Of a stretch of 64,000 bases of DNA, positions 22,450 through 34,400 are shown in pieces. Each line of letters begins with the position of its first letter. The stretch's first letter is position 1. The notes beneath the pieces are model-generated. The model searched no databases. It was not told where the DNA came from and saw only the letters and a list, made by a program, of their open reading frames with translations. The position numbers and the translations under genes were made by a program. The DNA comes from Muricea muricata (taxonomy: Eukaryota; Cnidaria; Anthozoa; Malacalcyonacea; Plexauridae): positions 54,822,281-54,886,280 of the forward strand of contig OY979716.1 of NCBI GenBank assembly GCA_963855995.1. The letters run 5' to 3'.

Positions 22450-22778
22450 AAGTTTTTTGTTAATATACATTGCTTGGGTACTTGTGATGCAGAATAGATG
22501 AAAATATTCTGAAATTTAAATGTTTCAAACCCAGGGGTGAGCATATTTTGAAACACATTAAAAATAGCTTGCGTGCAAAATTTAAATGCTTAAAAGTAAT
22601 TTTGAGTCGGTAGGTAGAAAATATATTGCTGTTCAAAGTTTCAAGAAATTTGATTGAGTTTAAGTCATTCGAAACGTTGTGCGAACATATATTTTTTTCT
22701 CAAAAATCTTTTTGAAGCACTTTGCAAAACAGAGAGTGATTTCAGATTTGTCTACTTTTTTGATACGCCCTGTACAAG
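22450..22778. mobile_element. Mariner-type MITE, copy 1 (left end degraded)
   Basis: Aligns by eye in direct orientation with 24690-25000: shared words TAATATACATTGCTTG, CATATTTTGAAACACA-like, AGTCGGTAGGTAGA and AAATTTGATTGAGTTTAAG. The right end TTGTCTACTTTTTTGATACGC is the inverted form of the left end of copy 2. The left terminus is not recognisable. Confidence 0.6.
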
Positions 22779-23885
22779 CACCTACCACGGCAAAGATGCC
22801 TCACTGGAGAATTACTTAAGCATAGTAAGCATGTCTTGTGGTTAAAAGTGAAGAACAAGATGGTCCAAGAAGAAATTGAAACCACGACTGCAATCTCAGT
22901 GATGCTGAATGACATTTCAAGTATAAAAGCACAAATGAAAAAGCTACCAGTGTTTCAAATGATCTGAGCTGTGGCAATAGAGTGGATGAACTTTATAAGA
23001 TAGAATATTGAATGTCTATTTTGAACTGTTATGCTGGTGTTGATTCATATTAAAATTCATTAATCGTTTTCCTTTGTCTGGATCGATGTTTTAGTATAAA
23101 ATTGATGTTTGAAAAAAGCTCAAAATTTTTTACTCCTTCCCTGGGTGGGGAAAGTTACCTTTATTTGACCCGAATTTTCTTTTCCCCCTCCCATGTTAGC
23201 CTAACTTTCGTGTTTTGAAAACAAACTGAAAGAAATAAAACATGAAAACAGAGTTAAATGTGTTCACAACAATTTCAGCCTGGGCTGAATGGATCAAGTG
23301 ACAAACTCTGTTCGGGCTGGAATTTTAGCCCGGCTCAAACCCACTGTTGTCTGTTCACTCATAGTATGAAGTCATGATGGTGAAAATTTTTTCCCAAAAT
23401 GAACTTTGTAGTGCTATTTAAAGACTTTCGCACACAAAACAAATCATGCCATTGTCTGCTGACAATTGTGAAATGGCTGTGATTTGCTTGTCACTAAAAT
23501 GGTGCCAGCTGCAGGGGTGGATCCAGGGGTGATCAGAGCGATCATGTGAAAATTGGTAATTAAAACAGCAGTCCAGTTATCAAACTTCATGCCGTGTATT
23601 GCATTAAAAGTTTAGCAGTCTAGTACAGAATATTGTCCAGCTGCAGCTCAGCCTTTGAACATGAGCAAGCTAGAAAGTGGTCTTACGCACTGATTGGCTC
23701 TTCTTGATTTCTGTTCGATCTGTGGGGAATTTGATCGCTCGAGAGATCATGGGCACAAATACTGGCTATCCAATTGGCTAATTCAAAAAAATCCTGAATT
23801 CCTATTGGCTGGATTTTTGTGATTGATCACGCTGTTCAGGCTAATAGTATGCACGATCAGCACAGAAATATTTTAATCCTTTCTG
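22779..23885. other. No gene supported
   Basis: A short frame at 22858-22965 (MVQEEIETTTAISVMLND...) has a coding look but is brief and unmatched. The rest is AT-rich with no clear repeat; 23740-23830 holds two ATTGGCT words in near-inverted surroundings. I assign nothing. Confidence 0.4.
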
Positions 23886-24215
23886 ATGCTAGTTAACTGC
23901 TTAAAGGTCTTATCAAAGTATTCGATGCCAAACGGAAAATTTTCAAAATCTGTCTGGGCAATGTCTGTCAGTATTTTTGCAACTTTAAAGGCTGCTTCAG
24001 AAAAGGATGATCAGCAGTATCTTCAAGACATTGAAGCTGATTTGAAGAAGGGAATTGACAATGCCCCAAAGCAAAATATTGATGATTTGTTTAGCTCTGT
24101 GAACAACACAAGCTTCTTTCATGCACAGAATTTTGGAGCGGAATCTTACCCCAAAGCATGCTTTTGGGTAAGATTCCGCTCCAAAACAAAAAAGCTTTGT
24201 ACAGCCTTAAGGTAA
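23886..24215 (+). CDS. Unrecognised short open frame ending in a palindrome
   Basis: 109 codons, charged and helical in the middle (QQYLQDIEADLKKGIDNAP), without Cys/His motifs, signal peptide or membrane segment. The last 25 codons lie in the 56-bp palindrome at 24131-24186, so at least the C-terminus is probably not ancestral coding sequence. I do not recognise it; it may be a chance frame or an exon of a lost element. Confidence 0.2.
   Translation: MLVNCLKVLSKYSMPNGKFSKSVWAMSVSIFATLKAASEKDDQQYLQDIEADLKKGIDNAPKQNIDDLFSSVNNTSFFHAQNFGAESYPKACFWVRFRSKTKKLCTALR
24131..24186. repeat. 56-bp near-perfect palindrome
   Basis: Arms of 28 bp with one mismatch meet at the centre GCATGC (24156-24161). 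The outer word is TTTTGGAGCGGAATCTTACC and its inverse. There is essentially no loop. Confidence 0.9.
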
Positions 24216-24674
24216 ATACTAAATATATTCTAACCAACAGTTGACTAAATAGTTGATAGTATGTACAGCTGTTGTAGACTGTAGATCAGGAAATTGGTGT
24301 ATGGTACATGCATAATCTAATCACTGTCATTATGTCAAAGAATGTGGTGAATGCATTTAATTTCAATCAGATTCGCTTAATTTCGATCAAGGAAATTTCA
24401 GTCAGGAAAAAAACATTCATATTCTTTATCGATATTTTGTGTAGTTTTGTTAATAAAATAATTTTCAACAAGATTTACTTTTCCTGTGGAACATTAAGTG
24501 AACATTATTGTCAAACTACCCATGTAGCACTAAATTATGTGCTTTTTTGGTGCATGTCAAATTGACCACTTGTGCTAAAATTGTTCCTGTGGGCTTATTA
24601 CTTAATTCTTTCAAGTAGACAAGGAATATCTTGTTTGAAAGGCAAATAACAAGCCATAAAACAAAAAAATCGCT
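24187..24674. other. No gene seen
   Basis: AT-rich, no motif recognised on either strand. Confidence 0.4.
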
Positions 24675-25016
24675 CTACAGGGTGTATAAAAATGTAGACA
24701 ATTTTGAAACAGCTCTCAACCTTGTGAAACGGCTTGAAGTGTGAAGTTTTGTAATAATATACATTGCTTGTGTACTTACGGTGTAGAATAAATAAAAATA
24801 TTCTTAAATTTTAATGCTCTAAACCCAGTGGTGTGCGTATTTTGAAACACAATAAAAATGGCGTGCACATGAAATTTAAAAGTAATTTAAGTTGGTAGGT
24901 AGACGGTATGTTGGGTGTTTTATTGCGGTTCAAAATTTCAAAAAATTTGATTGAGTTTAAGCCATTTAAAGTTCATAAGTTGGACTCTGTTTTTTTTTGG
25001 AACACCCGGTATAGTA
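24675..25016. mobile_element. Mariner-type MITE, copy 2, TA target duplication
   Basis: Begins TACAGGGTGTATAAAAA and ends TTTTTTTTTGGAACACCCGG then TA; the ends are inverted repeats (ACAGGGTGT / ACACCCGGT) flanked by TA on both sides. About 340 bp, no coding capacity. The same family is copy 1 at 22450. Confidence 0.7.
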
Positions 25017-25401
25017 GCAATTAGAAATGAGAAGCCCTTTTATTTAGACAAAATATTCAGAAATGTTAGAAAGATTGATTTCAAAGTATTGTGAACCATG
25101 CAAGCAGAAGCATGCATTATGCAGAAGAGCACAAACAATGTGCATTTTCCCCACAGTGCTGAACTGTACTTTTAAGTTTTTTTTATATCGACAAACCTAA
25201 AGTAATTAATAATGTCAACAACGAAAATCCATTCTACTGAAACTTACTGAAACTCAGACCCTGCTCATAGCAGTATTCTATTCTTGTCAGGCTTTTGTTA
25301 TATTAGCTCCTTTAAATGGACCTTGTAGACGGGGAGTATAAAGTATGTCCATCAGCTGGAACATGCAGGCTCTTTTAATTTGCTGTACAGCCCAGATTCT
25401 T
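25017..25401. other. No gene seen
   Basis: AT-rich spacer before the Harbinger fossil. Confidence 0.35.
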
Positions 25402-26062
25402 TTAACATTTAACTATCACATGTTTCTTGCCTTCTACTTGCCTGTACCAATTTGCCACAAGCCCATTTGGAACTGCCAATGATTGAAATTCAATGGCATG
25501 TACTTTTTTATAGCCATTGTAGAACACTCTGGTTTTTCCAAGAAACAGGCGGGACAGTACCGTCAACAAAACCGAAGCAATTATTGACCACTCCACTTTC
25601 TTGGTACATACTATTAGAAAACTTTATCAAGTTTTGGATAGGTGGACATTCTTTATTAAAAATTGACAAAAGGTGATTCCGTAACTAAATTGCTTATCAT
25701 ACATAGCTGTGGAACAGGTTGAGAAAATCTAGGTATCGTGTCCAGGTACCGACATGGATAAGAGAAACTTTTCAGAAATATGCACATGCCTTCAATTCTA
25801 TCAACCTTAATGCCGTTATAATAGTTAAATGTCAGGTAATCTCATATCAACTAAATTGTGAATGTTGTTCTTCAAAGAGCAAAACTGCCAGACACTTGTC
25901 GTCACAAAATTTGTCCAAATGAAATTGCTCATAGTTTCAGTATGGAAAATCTTGGCTTTTTGCCGTATTTAAATTGTACAGCAGCAGAAACTCTTCGTTA
26001 TCAATCCAACCATCATAATTAGCATATAAAAGAAGCTCTTGAACATCTCTTAATCTTGGCAT
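25402..26062 (-). pseudogene. PIF/Harbinger transposase fossil
   Basis: From the Met at 26062 the minus strand reads MPRLRDVQELLLYANYDGWI, a DFPY-x-NYEQFHLDKFCDDK block, then, after frame changes, CFGFVDGTVPPV (first catalytic Asp), and VFYNGYKKVHAIEFQSLAVP followed by PNGLVANWY and EGKKH. These are successive blocks of the DDE_Tnp_4 Harbinger transposase, which cuts and pastes with a Myb-like partner. The second Asp and the Glu lie beyond the recognisable end, so it is 3'-truncated as well as frameshifted. No partner gene was found beside it. Confidence 0.75.
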
Positions 26063-26829
26063 CTCAAAAGAAAACTTTTTTGATGTGTTTCTCTTTTAAT
26101 TTTTTTGTGCTGTGAACATTCTGGCACAAAATTCAAGGCAGTGTCTCACTGAGTCAAATTTCTAAAGTAAATCTGACACAGGATGACACCTGACGTCATG
26201 GCATCGCCATTGTGAGGAAAAAGACCGATCGTAAACGCTCTATAAAAATAAACACAACATGGTGAAGATTTGTACCTGCCACCATTTTAGCACGAACATA
26301 TAAATCAGCTTAGCACATTGCTCAATGTTTGCGACAAGTATACACAGCTAAGCTACACCCTCGCATGCTGTTAGATCAGCTAGGAGCTTTCGTATGCTGC
26401 AGGCTTTACCAATAACAACATTTTAGGAAAGTTGGCCATCTGTGACTTGATAATTCAAGAATTCCTATTGAGTTTAGTATGTTGAGTACTACTAAAGAGA
26501 CTTCCCAACATGACAAACATAACTGATTATTTCATGTTGTTTTTTACACAACAGTTGTTAGCCAAAATTGTGGCACAGACAAATTTGTATGCAACACAGA
26601 AAGATGCCAAGTCCTTTACTGTACATTAGAATTATATGCAAGGTTTTTTTTGGGTATTTATTGGGGCTTGTGCAAACTACCAAGGTTTGCACGACTATTG
26701 GTGAGAGGGCTTGTTTTCAATACCATGGTTCAAATTGGTAATGTCACGGAATCTATTTTATGAAATCCTGCAATATTTTCTTGTGAATGATAATTCCAAG
26801 TGTCCAAACAGAAGACAACCTGGTTATAA
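26063..26829. other. No gene seen
   Basis: Spacer between the divergent Harbinger and piggyBac fossils. It includes TGACGTCA near 26192; nothing else recognised. Confidence 0.35.
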
Positions 26830-27850
26830 ATTTTCCATGTTGCTCCTGTGTTCTAAAAAATACATTTACTAAGTACTGTACACCAGAATGATCATTGACT
26901 GTTGATGAACAAATTTTAGGTACAAAATGCAAAATTAGTTTTTTACAGTACAAGCATAAGAAACCTAAAAAATTTGGAATCAAAATTTGGGTTCTTGCTG
27001 AGGCTCATACTGTTTTCTGTTTAAATTTTTCAATATACACTGGAGGAGAACAAGACAATACTGGAGAAGACATGGTTTGGGTCACCAGGTTGTACTCTCT
27101 CTAATGGAAAACTTCCTTCACAAGGACATGTTGTTTATTTTGACAACTTTTTACTCCGTGTTCTTATTGAATGACTCGCTACTCGCTATGTACAAAAGGG
27201 AACTTTAGAATCTGGAATTGTGAGAGCAAATAGAAAATCTTTAAATGAGAACTTTGGAAAAGACAAGCTGAAGAAAGGCAAAACACGTTTCTGGTCAACC
27301 GAAAAAATTATGACTGTTCACTGGAAGGACAACAAAAATGTCTTCTTGCCCTTTCTTCTGAGAAAGAGAACTGTTTTTTTCTTATTCAACCCAGAAGAGA
27401 TGATCCTGTACCTAAGTCAGATATTCTAGTGTTCTATAACAAGAATATGGGAAGAGTTGATTTATGTGACCAACGTCTTTCATACTACTCAATGCAAAGA
27501 GGTGTGAAGTGGGGGAGAAAGTTATTTTTTCATTTGCTAGAGCTGTGCTTGTCAGATGCCTTCACTGTATTCAAGGTTGAAAAAACCTCCATCAGGCCTT
27601 TCGAGAACTACTAGCGAATGAATTAGCCAGTCCACTAATGAAGCAGCAGTCATCAACAAGACCTTGTCGTCCATACATTTCATCTGAAGCACAATTATCT
27701 TGCAAACATTTTCCAACAAATCTTAAAAGTCAGGAAGATGTTTTGGGTGTGGAAAAGAAAGTTTTGAAGAAAATCAATCGACACATTTTATACAAGATCT
27801 CTTTTGAGGAAAAACCTCTAGTTTTACGATTTCTTTCAAGTTGTTGACAA
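26830..27850 (+). pseudogene. piggyBac-type transposase fossil (C-terminal two thirds)
   Basis: Blocks in order: LTVDEQILGT (first catalytic Asp, near 26897), PKKFGIKIWVLAEAHTVFCL (the usual second Asp, in a LADA-like context, is Glu here), GHVVYFDNF near 27130, GIVRANRKSLNENFGKDKLK near 27217, and NKNMGRVDLCDQRLSYYSMQ near 27435 (third Asp), ending in a degraded Cys-poor tail near 27850. These are the diagnostic segments of DDE_Tnp_1_7. Stops and frame changes occur near 26890, 27100, 27170, 27427 and 27612. The N-terminus is missing and no TTAA-bounded ends were identified. Confidence 0.8.
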
Positions 27851-27999
27851 TTTTTTATAAAACAAATGTCTTAAAAAGTTAAATAATGCTGTTTCTTTGA
27901 GAAATTGAAAACAAAAAACAGTGGAACAAAAAAACAATGCACCAATATTGTTAAAAGAATGCATGTCGGAAATTTGGTGGACTGACAATTTATTCCGGT

Positions 28000-28963
28000 G
28001 TCAGTCTCAATACTCCCCCAGTCTGAGTATTCCCCTTGAATCAACTGCGCATGCGCTTACGCATAAATAGCGGAACACTGAGCACGTGGCTTGACTGGTC
28101 TGAATGCTCCCCCAGTCTGAGTTTTCCCCCTAGGCTTACATTGGTGATAATTTCACAAAATGACTTAAATACCGTTGGGGAACACACACACATCAGTATA
28201 AATAACATGGTAAGATGTTTATTGTTCATTTACTTTGATACATATAAATGATCCTAAGTATAGCACACAGGAGATTACTCAGACTTGGAGATCATCAACT
28301 CTTATGCAGACTAATTGTTCCCCAGTCTGAATTGTCCCATAGGTTTTTAAAGTGATTTCCTTACCTAGGGTAGGAAGGTGCGATATCTATTACATCTTTA
28401 CTTTGATATAGAATTTGCAACATTCTGTTGTAATATATTAACTGGAGAGTGTACAAGCAGTATTTTGTTAACGAGATTTATGAAAGGAGATAATTCAGAC
28501 TGACGAGTACCAAGACTGGTCTGAATGCTCCCCAGTCTGAGGTACACCTCCTGTTATGATTTATGAAAGGAGATATTCAGACTGAGGAGTATCAAGACTG
28601 GTTGGAATGCTCCCCAGTCTGGGGTATCTCTTGTTATGATTTTTAAATAAAATAACTCAGACTGAGGAGTATCAAGACTGGTCTGAATGCTCCCCAGTTC
28701 GAGGTACATCTCCTGTTATGATTTATGAAAGGAGATATTCAGACTGAGGAGTATCTCTTGTTATGATTTTCAAATAAAATAACTCAGACTGGGGAGTATG
28801 AAGACTGGTCTGAATCCTTCCCAGTCTGAGGTACACCTCCTGTTATGATTTATGAAAGGAGATAATTTACGCTGAGGAGTATCAAGACTAGTCTGAATGC
28901 TTTCCAGTCTGGGGTATCTCCAGTTATGACTTATCAAAGGAGATAATTCACACTGAAGAGTAT
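28000..28963. repeat. About 80-bp satellite (CAGACTGGGGAGTATCAAGA...), left part
   Basis: Near-regular copies start about 28498, 28578, 28660, 28740 (short), 28782, 28868 and 28949, with more diverged relatives from 27990 to 28360. Each unit contains an inner inverted repeat CAGACTGGGGAG / CTCCCCAGTCTG around GTATCAAGACTGGTCTGAAT, followed by TGTTATGATTTATGAAAGGA. The array resumes at 41699 beyond two inserted transposons. Confidence 0.85.
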
Positions 28964-29094
28964 CTCTCTCTTCCGCAGAGCCTTTGTAGCCTTTTTCACG
29001 ATTTTAATAAGAGTGACAATAAAAGAGTGTGCTAGAAGGTAATAGATAATGCGCTAAATGATAATACATGTAAAGAAACCGCTAAAATATGGAG
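28964..29094. repeat. Left TIR of the RecQ element
   Basis: Pairs with 34889-35019. Contains AATAAGAGTGACAATAAAAG and AATGATAATACATGTAAAGA words shared with the right end. A G-rich run (29105-29117) follows just inside. Confidence 0.9.
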
Positions 29095-29228
29095 CGCGGC
29101 GAGAAAGAGAAAACGGGGGGGGGGGGAGGGAGGGAAATGAGGAAAAAGCGAAGGCTCTGCCAGATGTCACACCTAACATAGCTTCAAACCGGGGGTGGTC
29201 GCTCTCGTACAAACATAGAGTAAACAAA

Positions 29229-31476
29229 ATGGCAGGGAAAATAACTTTTACGAACTCGTGTCCTCAGAGAGATTTTTTAATAGCATTTCGAAATGGTAAT
29301 ACATGCTGCCCGACTAGTGATACTAACAATCTCAGTTGTTTTTCTCGGGAAGGATTGCACCAGCATTATAGACTTGTTCACAGGCAAGTTAAATTTAGCA
29401 AGGAAATTGTGAAGAAAGGTTTTTCATTGTTGCGCACACGGGCAGCATCAGAAACCTTGACAAATTTGTTAGTTTTCTCTGAGAAGCGAAGGGGAATGGT
29501 AAGTGAAAGGTTCCTCTGTTGTTATAATAAAATAAATACACATTTTGCCTATGCAACCTACAGAACGTGATCAGTATAACAATATTAATACAAAATTTTG
29601 TTTACAGGAAGGCTACACGTTATTCAAAGTTGAGGGACTAAACGAAACTGTGGAGTTGTATGTGCCAGTGGTAAAGAAGCGGCAAAATTATTTGCGTTGT
29701 ACTTGGATCACAAGGCTTCCTTACCGAAAGTAGAAGAAAGTGGCAAGGGCATTAAAGTTCAAGTTTGCGACACGTCGATGACTTGTATTTATGAAGTTTG
29801 GCGTGGTAGAGATAAGATTTATGCCGAAGCTGTTTATTACCAGTCTGTGAGTTTTCATTTGCACTTTAAGCACTCAGGAGTAAATCATGATATGTTAATT
29901 TAAGCTTCATTTAATCGTTTACATTGTATGTAGTTTTAAAACGTATATATATAGCTGGTAAAACACAGAAAGTTTAGTTAATTAATATATGTTTCTTTGT
30001 TTTGTTTCAGAAAACGTGTGTCACCTCATCACCTGCACCCCTAGAAAGTGTTTTGACAGAACTATGTGCGTGTCCAGTAGAGTTGCCAGAAAACAAAGCC
30101 GAACAGGAACTGTTTGTCTTGAAACATCTTGATGGGTACGAGATATTTAGAGATGGACAGCTAGAAGCTATAAGGTCCATAACTGATGGCAATGACACAC
30201 TGGTATTAATTCCAACAGGGGGTGGGAAAAGTGTAGTTTATACTGTGGCTGCTGTTCTCATGCAAGGGTTGACTGTTGTGATTGAACCACTAAAGTTCAT
30301 CATGGAAGAACAAGCAGAAAAATTAAGGTTGAAGCAAGTTCCTGCTTTCTATTACAACTCCTCACTAACAGATGCAGAAATGGACTTTGTTGTGAACACT
30401 TTATGCAGACGTGACTTACCTTATGCAATACTATTTACAAGTCCTGAATGCATAATGTCGAGCAAACTTCAAAATGTCCTTAAAACATGGAGTAATGTTG
30501 GAAAACTTAGCTTTGTTGCAGTTGATGAGGCTCACTGTGTTGATGTGTGGGACCATGGCTTTCGTCCAGATTTTTTAAAGCTCGGTAATCTGAAGGATTT
30601 CGCAGTCCCTGTAATTGCTCTTACTGGCACAGTAAGCAGTCCTCAATTGTGTCTACCCTTGCTACGACCAAACCAAGTATTATTAAAGTGAGATGTGCAA
30701 GGACTAATTTGTTTGCGCAAATTGAAGCAAAAGGTGACAAACCATTAAAACAAGTGGTTGAGTTCATTAAAACTAATTGTCCAGGACAACGTGGTATTGT
30801 ATACTGTTCGCATAGAAAGGACACAACTGATCTGGCACATAAATTAAAATTGGAGAACATTGATGCTGTTTTTATTCATGGTGGTTTATCAGATGCTGAC
30901 AGAAAAAAATATGAACATGCATGGAGTAGTGGCACTGCTCACGTAATATGTGCCACCAAGTCATTTAGAATGGGTATTGATCAAAAGGATGTTTGTTTTG
31001 TTGCCCATTTGTCATTCCCTGAAAGCATGGAAGACTATGTACAAGAGATAGGAAGAGCTGGTAGAGATGGACATGCCGCACTTTGGGTATTATTTTTTAA
31101 CCACAAAGACCGGTCATTCCATCTACACAACATCATGAAGATTGACGACAAAGAGTATTTGGCCTACAAGTATGGTTTAATGAACAACATGGTCAGATAC
31201 TATACAAATTGTACCTGTCATCATAAGTTTATTATGACATATTTCGATGAAGACATACCAGAATGTGAGGAGCACTGTGACATTTGCACTTCAAACCTTG
31301 ACAACACAATTCAAGACTACACATCAATTGCCCAGCTCATAATCAAGGGTCTTGAAAGACTGCAGCAGGTTCAAGAAAAAGTGACAATTCTTCTACTTGT
31401 GCAGTTTTTAATGGGATCACCAACCATCGTTTTAAAATCTCTTGGGTTGGTTAGTGCTGCTGAATTTGACTGCTGA
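29229..31476 (+). pseudogene. RecQ-family DNA helicase encoded by the transposon, three exons
   Basis: Exons 29229-29498 (ATG|GTAAGT donor), 29608-29846 and 30011-31476. Exon 1 has a C/H-rich segment (CFSREGLHQHYRLVHR), C2H2-like with a missing first Cys. Exon 3 holds the helicase: PTGGGKS (Walker A), DEAH at about residue 170 of the exon, ALTGT, TKSFRMGID (motif V) and QEIGRAGRDG (motif VI), then a Zn-binding CTCHH...CEEHCDIC as in RecQ proteins. It would be an ATP-driven 3'-5' unwinding enzyme, perhaps processing transposition intermediates. Breaks: a one-base loss near 29670 (exon 2 is 239 bases, one short of frame) and a one-base shift at about 30630-30645 between ALTGT and the second RecA domain. 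The rest is well conserved, so decay is recent or the shifts are sequence errors. Confidence 0.85.
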
Positions 31477-34400
31477 ATATTTCAGTCACCTTTGCTATGC
31501 CTTTTTCCTGAACATCAAGGTAGGACTTTGAAACTGGTCCTCCTTCACCTCCCAGGCCATCAATAAGATAACATACAGGGATTGCTCCAGGGGATGTGGT
31601 GGGATCTAGCAGGCCCTTATTTAAACAAGACCAGGCACCTTTAAGCTGGTCAAGGAATGGTTCAGAAACAGAATGACGAGGTGTGGGGTGTACATCAAAG
31701 GCTTCTTTTGATATGTATTCACTTCGTGCCTGCTTAAACAGATTAATTGAACCCATCAACCATTTGCACATTTTCACTGAAGTGTGACCTAAAATTTACA
31801 AAATGATGCACAGTATGTCAATAGTGAACATTAGTGAAAAAGTAACTTAAACATAAAGGAGTCTTAGAAGTTAGAATTTTACATTTTTCATTCAGAAGTG
31901 TTTCCAAATTTTTGTATTTAATGAAACATGTGTAGTAAGTAAACTGTCCTGCAGCTGTTTAACTATTAAAATGAAATAAGATTTAGACCCTTGTTGATGT
32001 TATTTAGACCCATGTGGATTAATTTACCTATAACTCTGTTGACCAGTGGCAGCACTATCTCCAAAACAAGTTGAATCATCTGGATTGTGTCACAGTGTAA
32101 AATCCCTCCCCTCCGCAGAGCCTTTGTTGCCTTTTCCACGGTTTTTGTCTGTTTTATCTATTACCTTTTAGCGCACTTTTTTATTGTCACTGTTATTAAA
32201 AATATAAAAATCATGAAAAAGGCTACAAAGGCTTTGCAGGTGAGAGAGATGTAATATAATGTGGTATTAGAGTAGAATAATAAAGTGGGATACATGAGAT
32301 ACATTGCCACTCAAAGGGTCGATTGTTACATAATTTAGTGTAAATTCCATCCTGTACCTGAGACATAGGTCTTTAGTGGCTGCACAATCTCTGCTTCAAC
32401 AAAAGCATCAAGTTCAATTCCACAGCCTTTCTTTCCAGTGATATTGACACTGCAGTTACGTCCAACTATCCTTCTGAACACAAGAGGCCATTTACCAAGT
32501 AAATTGATGGTATGTATGAAACATTCTGTGTAGTAATTGGGGAAATTTAGTTGGGCATACATAGGTAGTTGTTGAAGAAAAACAGTCTCTCTAGCCAATC
32601 CCCAGCAATGACTTGTTGCAAGGTTGTACAATTCAAATAAAGGGCCATAATACAGGAACATTTTACTTCTGTACTTGAAGCTAGAGCTAACATCTTTAGA
32701 CTGTGTCAGCCACAACTTAAACTGACTAAGCAGTGTATCTGTGTGACTGCCAGTGGCACGGTTGCAATTTGATATCATCTGTTTGTCAGGATAGAACTCA
32801 GACTCTTTGAACTCCATTACTGCCGCCAAACCATATGCTCTAGCACAATCCCTAACAGCCTCTCTTATCTTGCTTAAATTCCCCTCGGCAAACTTTTTCT
32901 TCTTGAAAGCCTCTTTGGTGAGTTTTGGCCTTTTCAACACTTTGCAGACTAAGTAATGAAAGCCTCCTGGACCTTGCTCTTTGAAGCAAGCCTCTGCCAA
33001 AAAGCCTTTCGTATGTAAATCACCAGGTATGATACCAACCCAATCATGACTACTGGATCTTGACATGACACCGCGATTGGTTTTGCATGTTTCCACATCA
33101 CCAACAACACCTGTAATAAAACCAGGTGATGATCTTGTGCAATTTTGACTGGTCCCTGCAACAGTAGACTCACTGACTTCTGAATGACCAGATTGAAATA
33201 CCGGATCATAAAAACTGATTTGATCATCTTCATCATCAGAACTTGCAGAGTCAAGAATTTTCAAAATTTCAACAAGTTCCATTTTCTTAGCCACTGCCAC
33301 TGGACTGGGAACACTGGTAAACAGGGGCCCCTTACACTTTTACCAAATTATTATCACCATATGCTTTGAACAATCGGTGGTGCCTCAATTTGTTGCCACG
33401 ATAAATATTAACATTGTCAATAAGAAGCAACAAAGGAATTTTCTGTGGTGTCAAGTTATCTACATGTTTTATTTTCCGTTCAAGCTGGTCATCAAGAATG
33501 TTCATTAATGTATCCCAATGAACTGTGAGGCCACATTTGTTTAAGATGTTAATCGTACGGCAACCAGCACCGTAGGAAACAAGCATGATTGTAAATAACA
33601 ATATAATATCATTCTTGCAATGGCAATTTCTTAAACTTGTCAATAAGGAAAGAGCATGTACTGCACACTTGGATTTTCTGTCTGTCATCTCAGTATCAGG
33701 AAACAGACATTTGACAATTTCTGTTAGCATTGGACATTCTTGCATGAAATTAAGTTTCAAGTTTGTGAATGTCTCTCCAGTAATTTGTCCTTCTGCCAAT
33801 TTATCTCCACATCGAATACCAAGGTTAACAAGAGTAGATAACTTTTCATATTCGAAGAGTATAGTGGATCTCACAGAAGCAGGGACATTCGTATCAGTTT
33901 CCCTTTGTAGCAAGAGTTTCAACTCACGCTCGTATATAGCATCAATACTGTCAGTGATTTTTGAAATGCTTTCCATTTCTTTGTTGTACATGTTAACAAT
34001 GGCACTCAAATAAACGTTATTGCTAACTGCTGAGTTTGACAAGATATCATCCATCATTACTTTGGCTTTCTGCTTATGAGTCAAAAGGTTTTGTTGCAAT
34101 TCAGAAATTTCAGTGTTTTGGCTTACTTGTAAATATTCAGTGTATTGGCTTGCAGTTTCATCTTTACCAATTCCAAAGGAAATAGATTTTCTTATGTTCC
34201 TATACTGAAATTTTCTCTTGTCATAGGTAGCAGTAGGGAAGGCAGCCTTGACAGTTCTGGTTGCTAGACTTTTGCTGCTTGTTTCTAAAAAACTCATAAC
34301 TTCTGAACTATCTGTCTTTTTCCCAGGGCTTTCCACAAAATTTTCTTTTAACTGAGATTGTAAAATATCTTGCCTTTTCTTGCACCCTTCACCATGAAGT

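Noticed and set aside
28000-28963. Possible CRISPR-like or regulatory array in the 80-bp repeats
   Set aside because: The whole unit is repeated including the intervening sequence, so it is a satellite.
33301-33344. A 30-44 bp intron in the RecQ-element transposase
   Set aside because: GTAAAAG and two CAG sites exist, but the intervening bases read like the expected continuation with small indels; left as unresolved rather than called an intron.
33585-34013. 142-codon plus-strand frame opposite the RecQ-element transposase
   Set aside because: Complement of a long spliced minus-strand gene with consistent splice phases.
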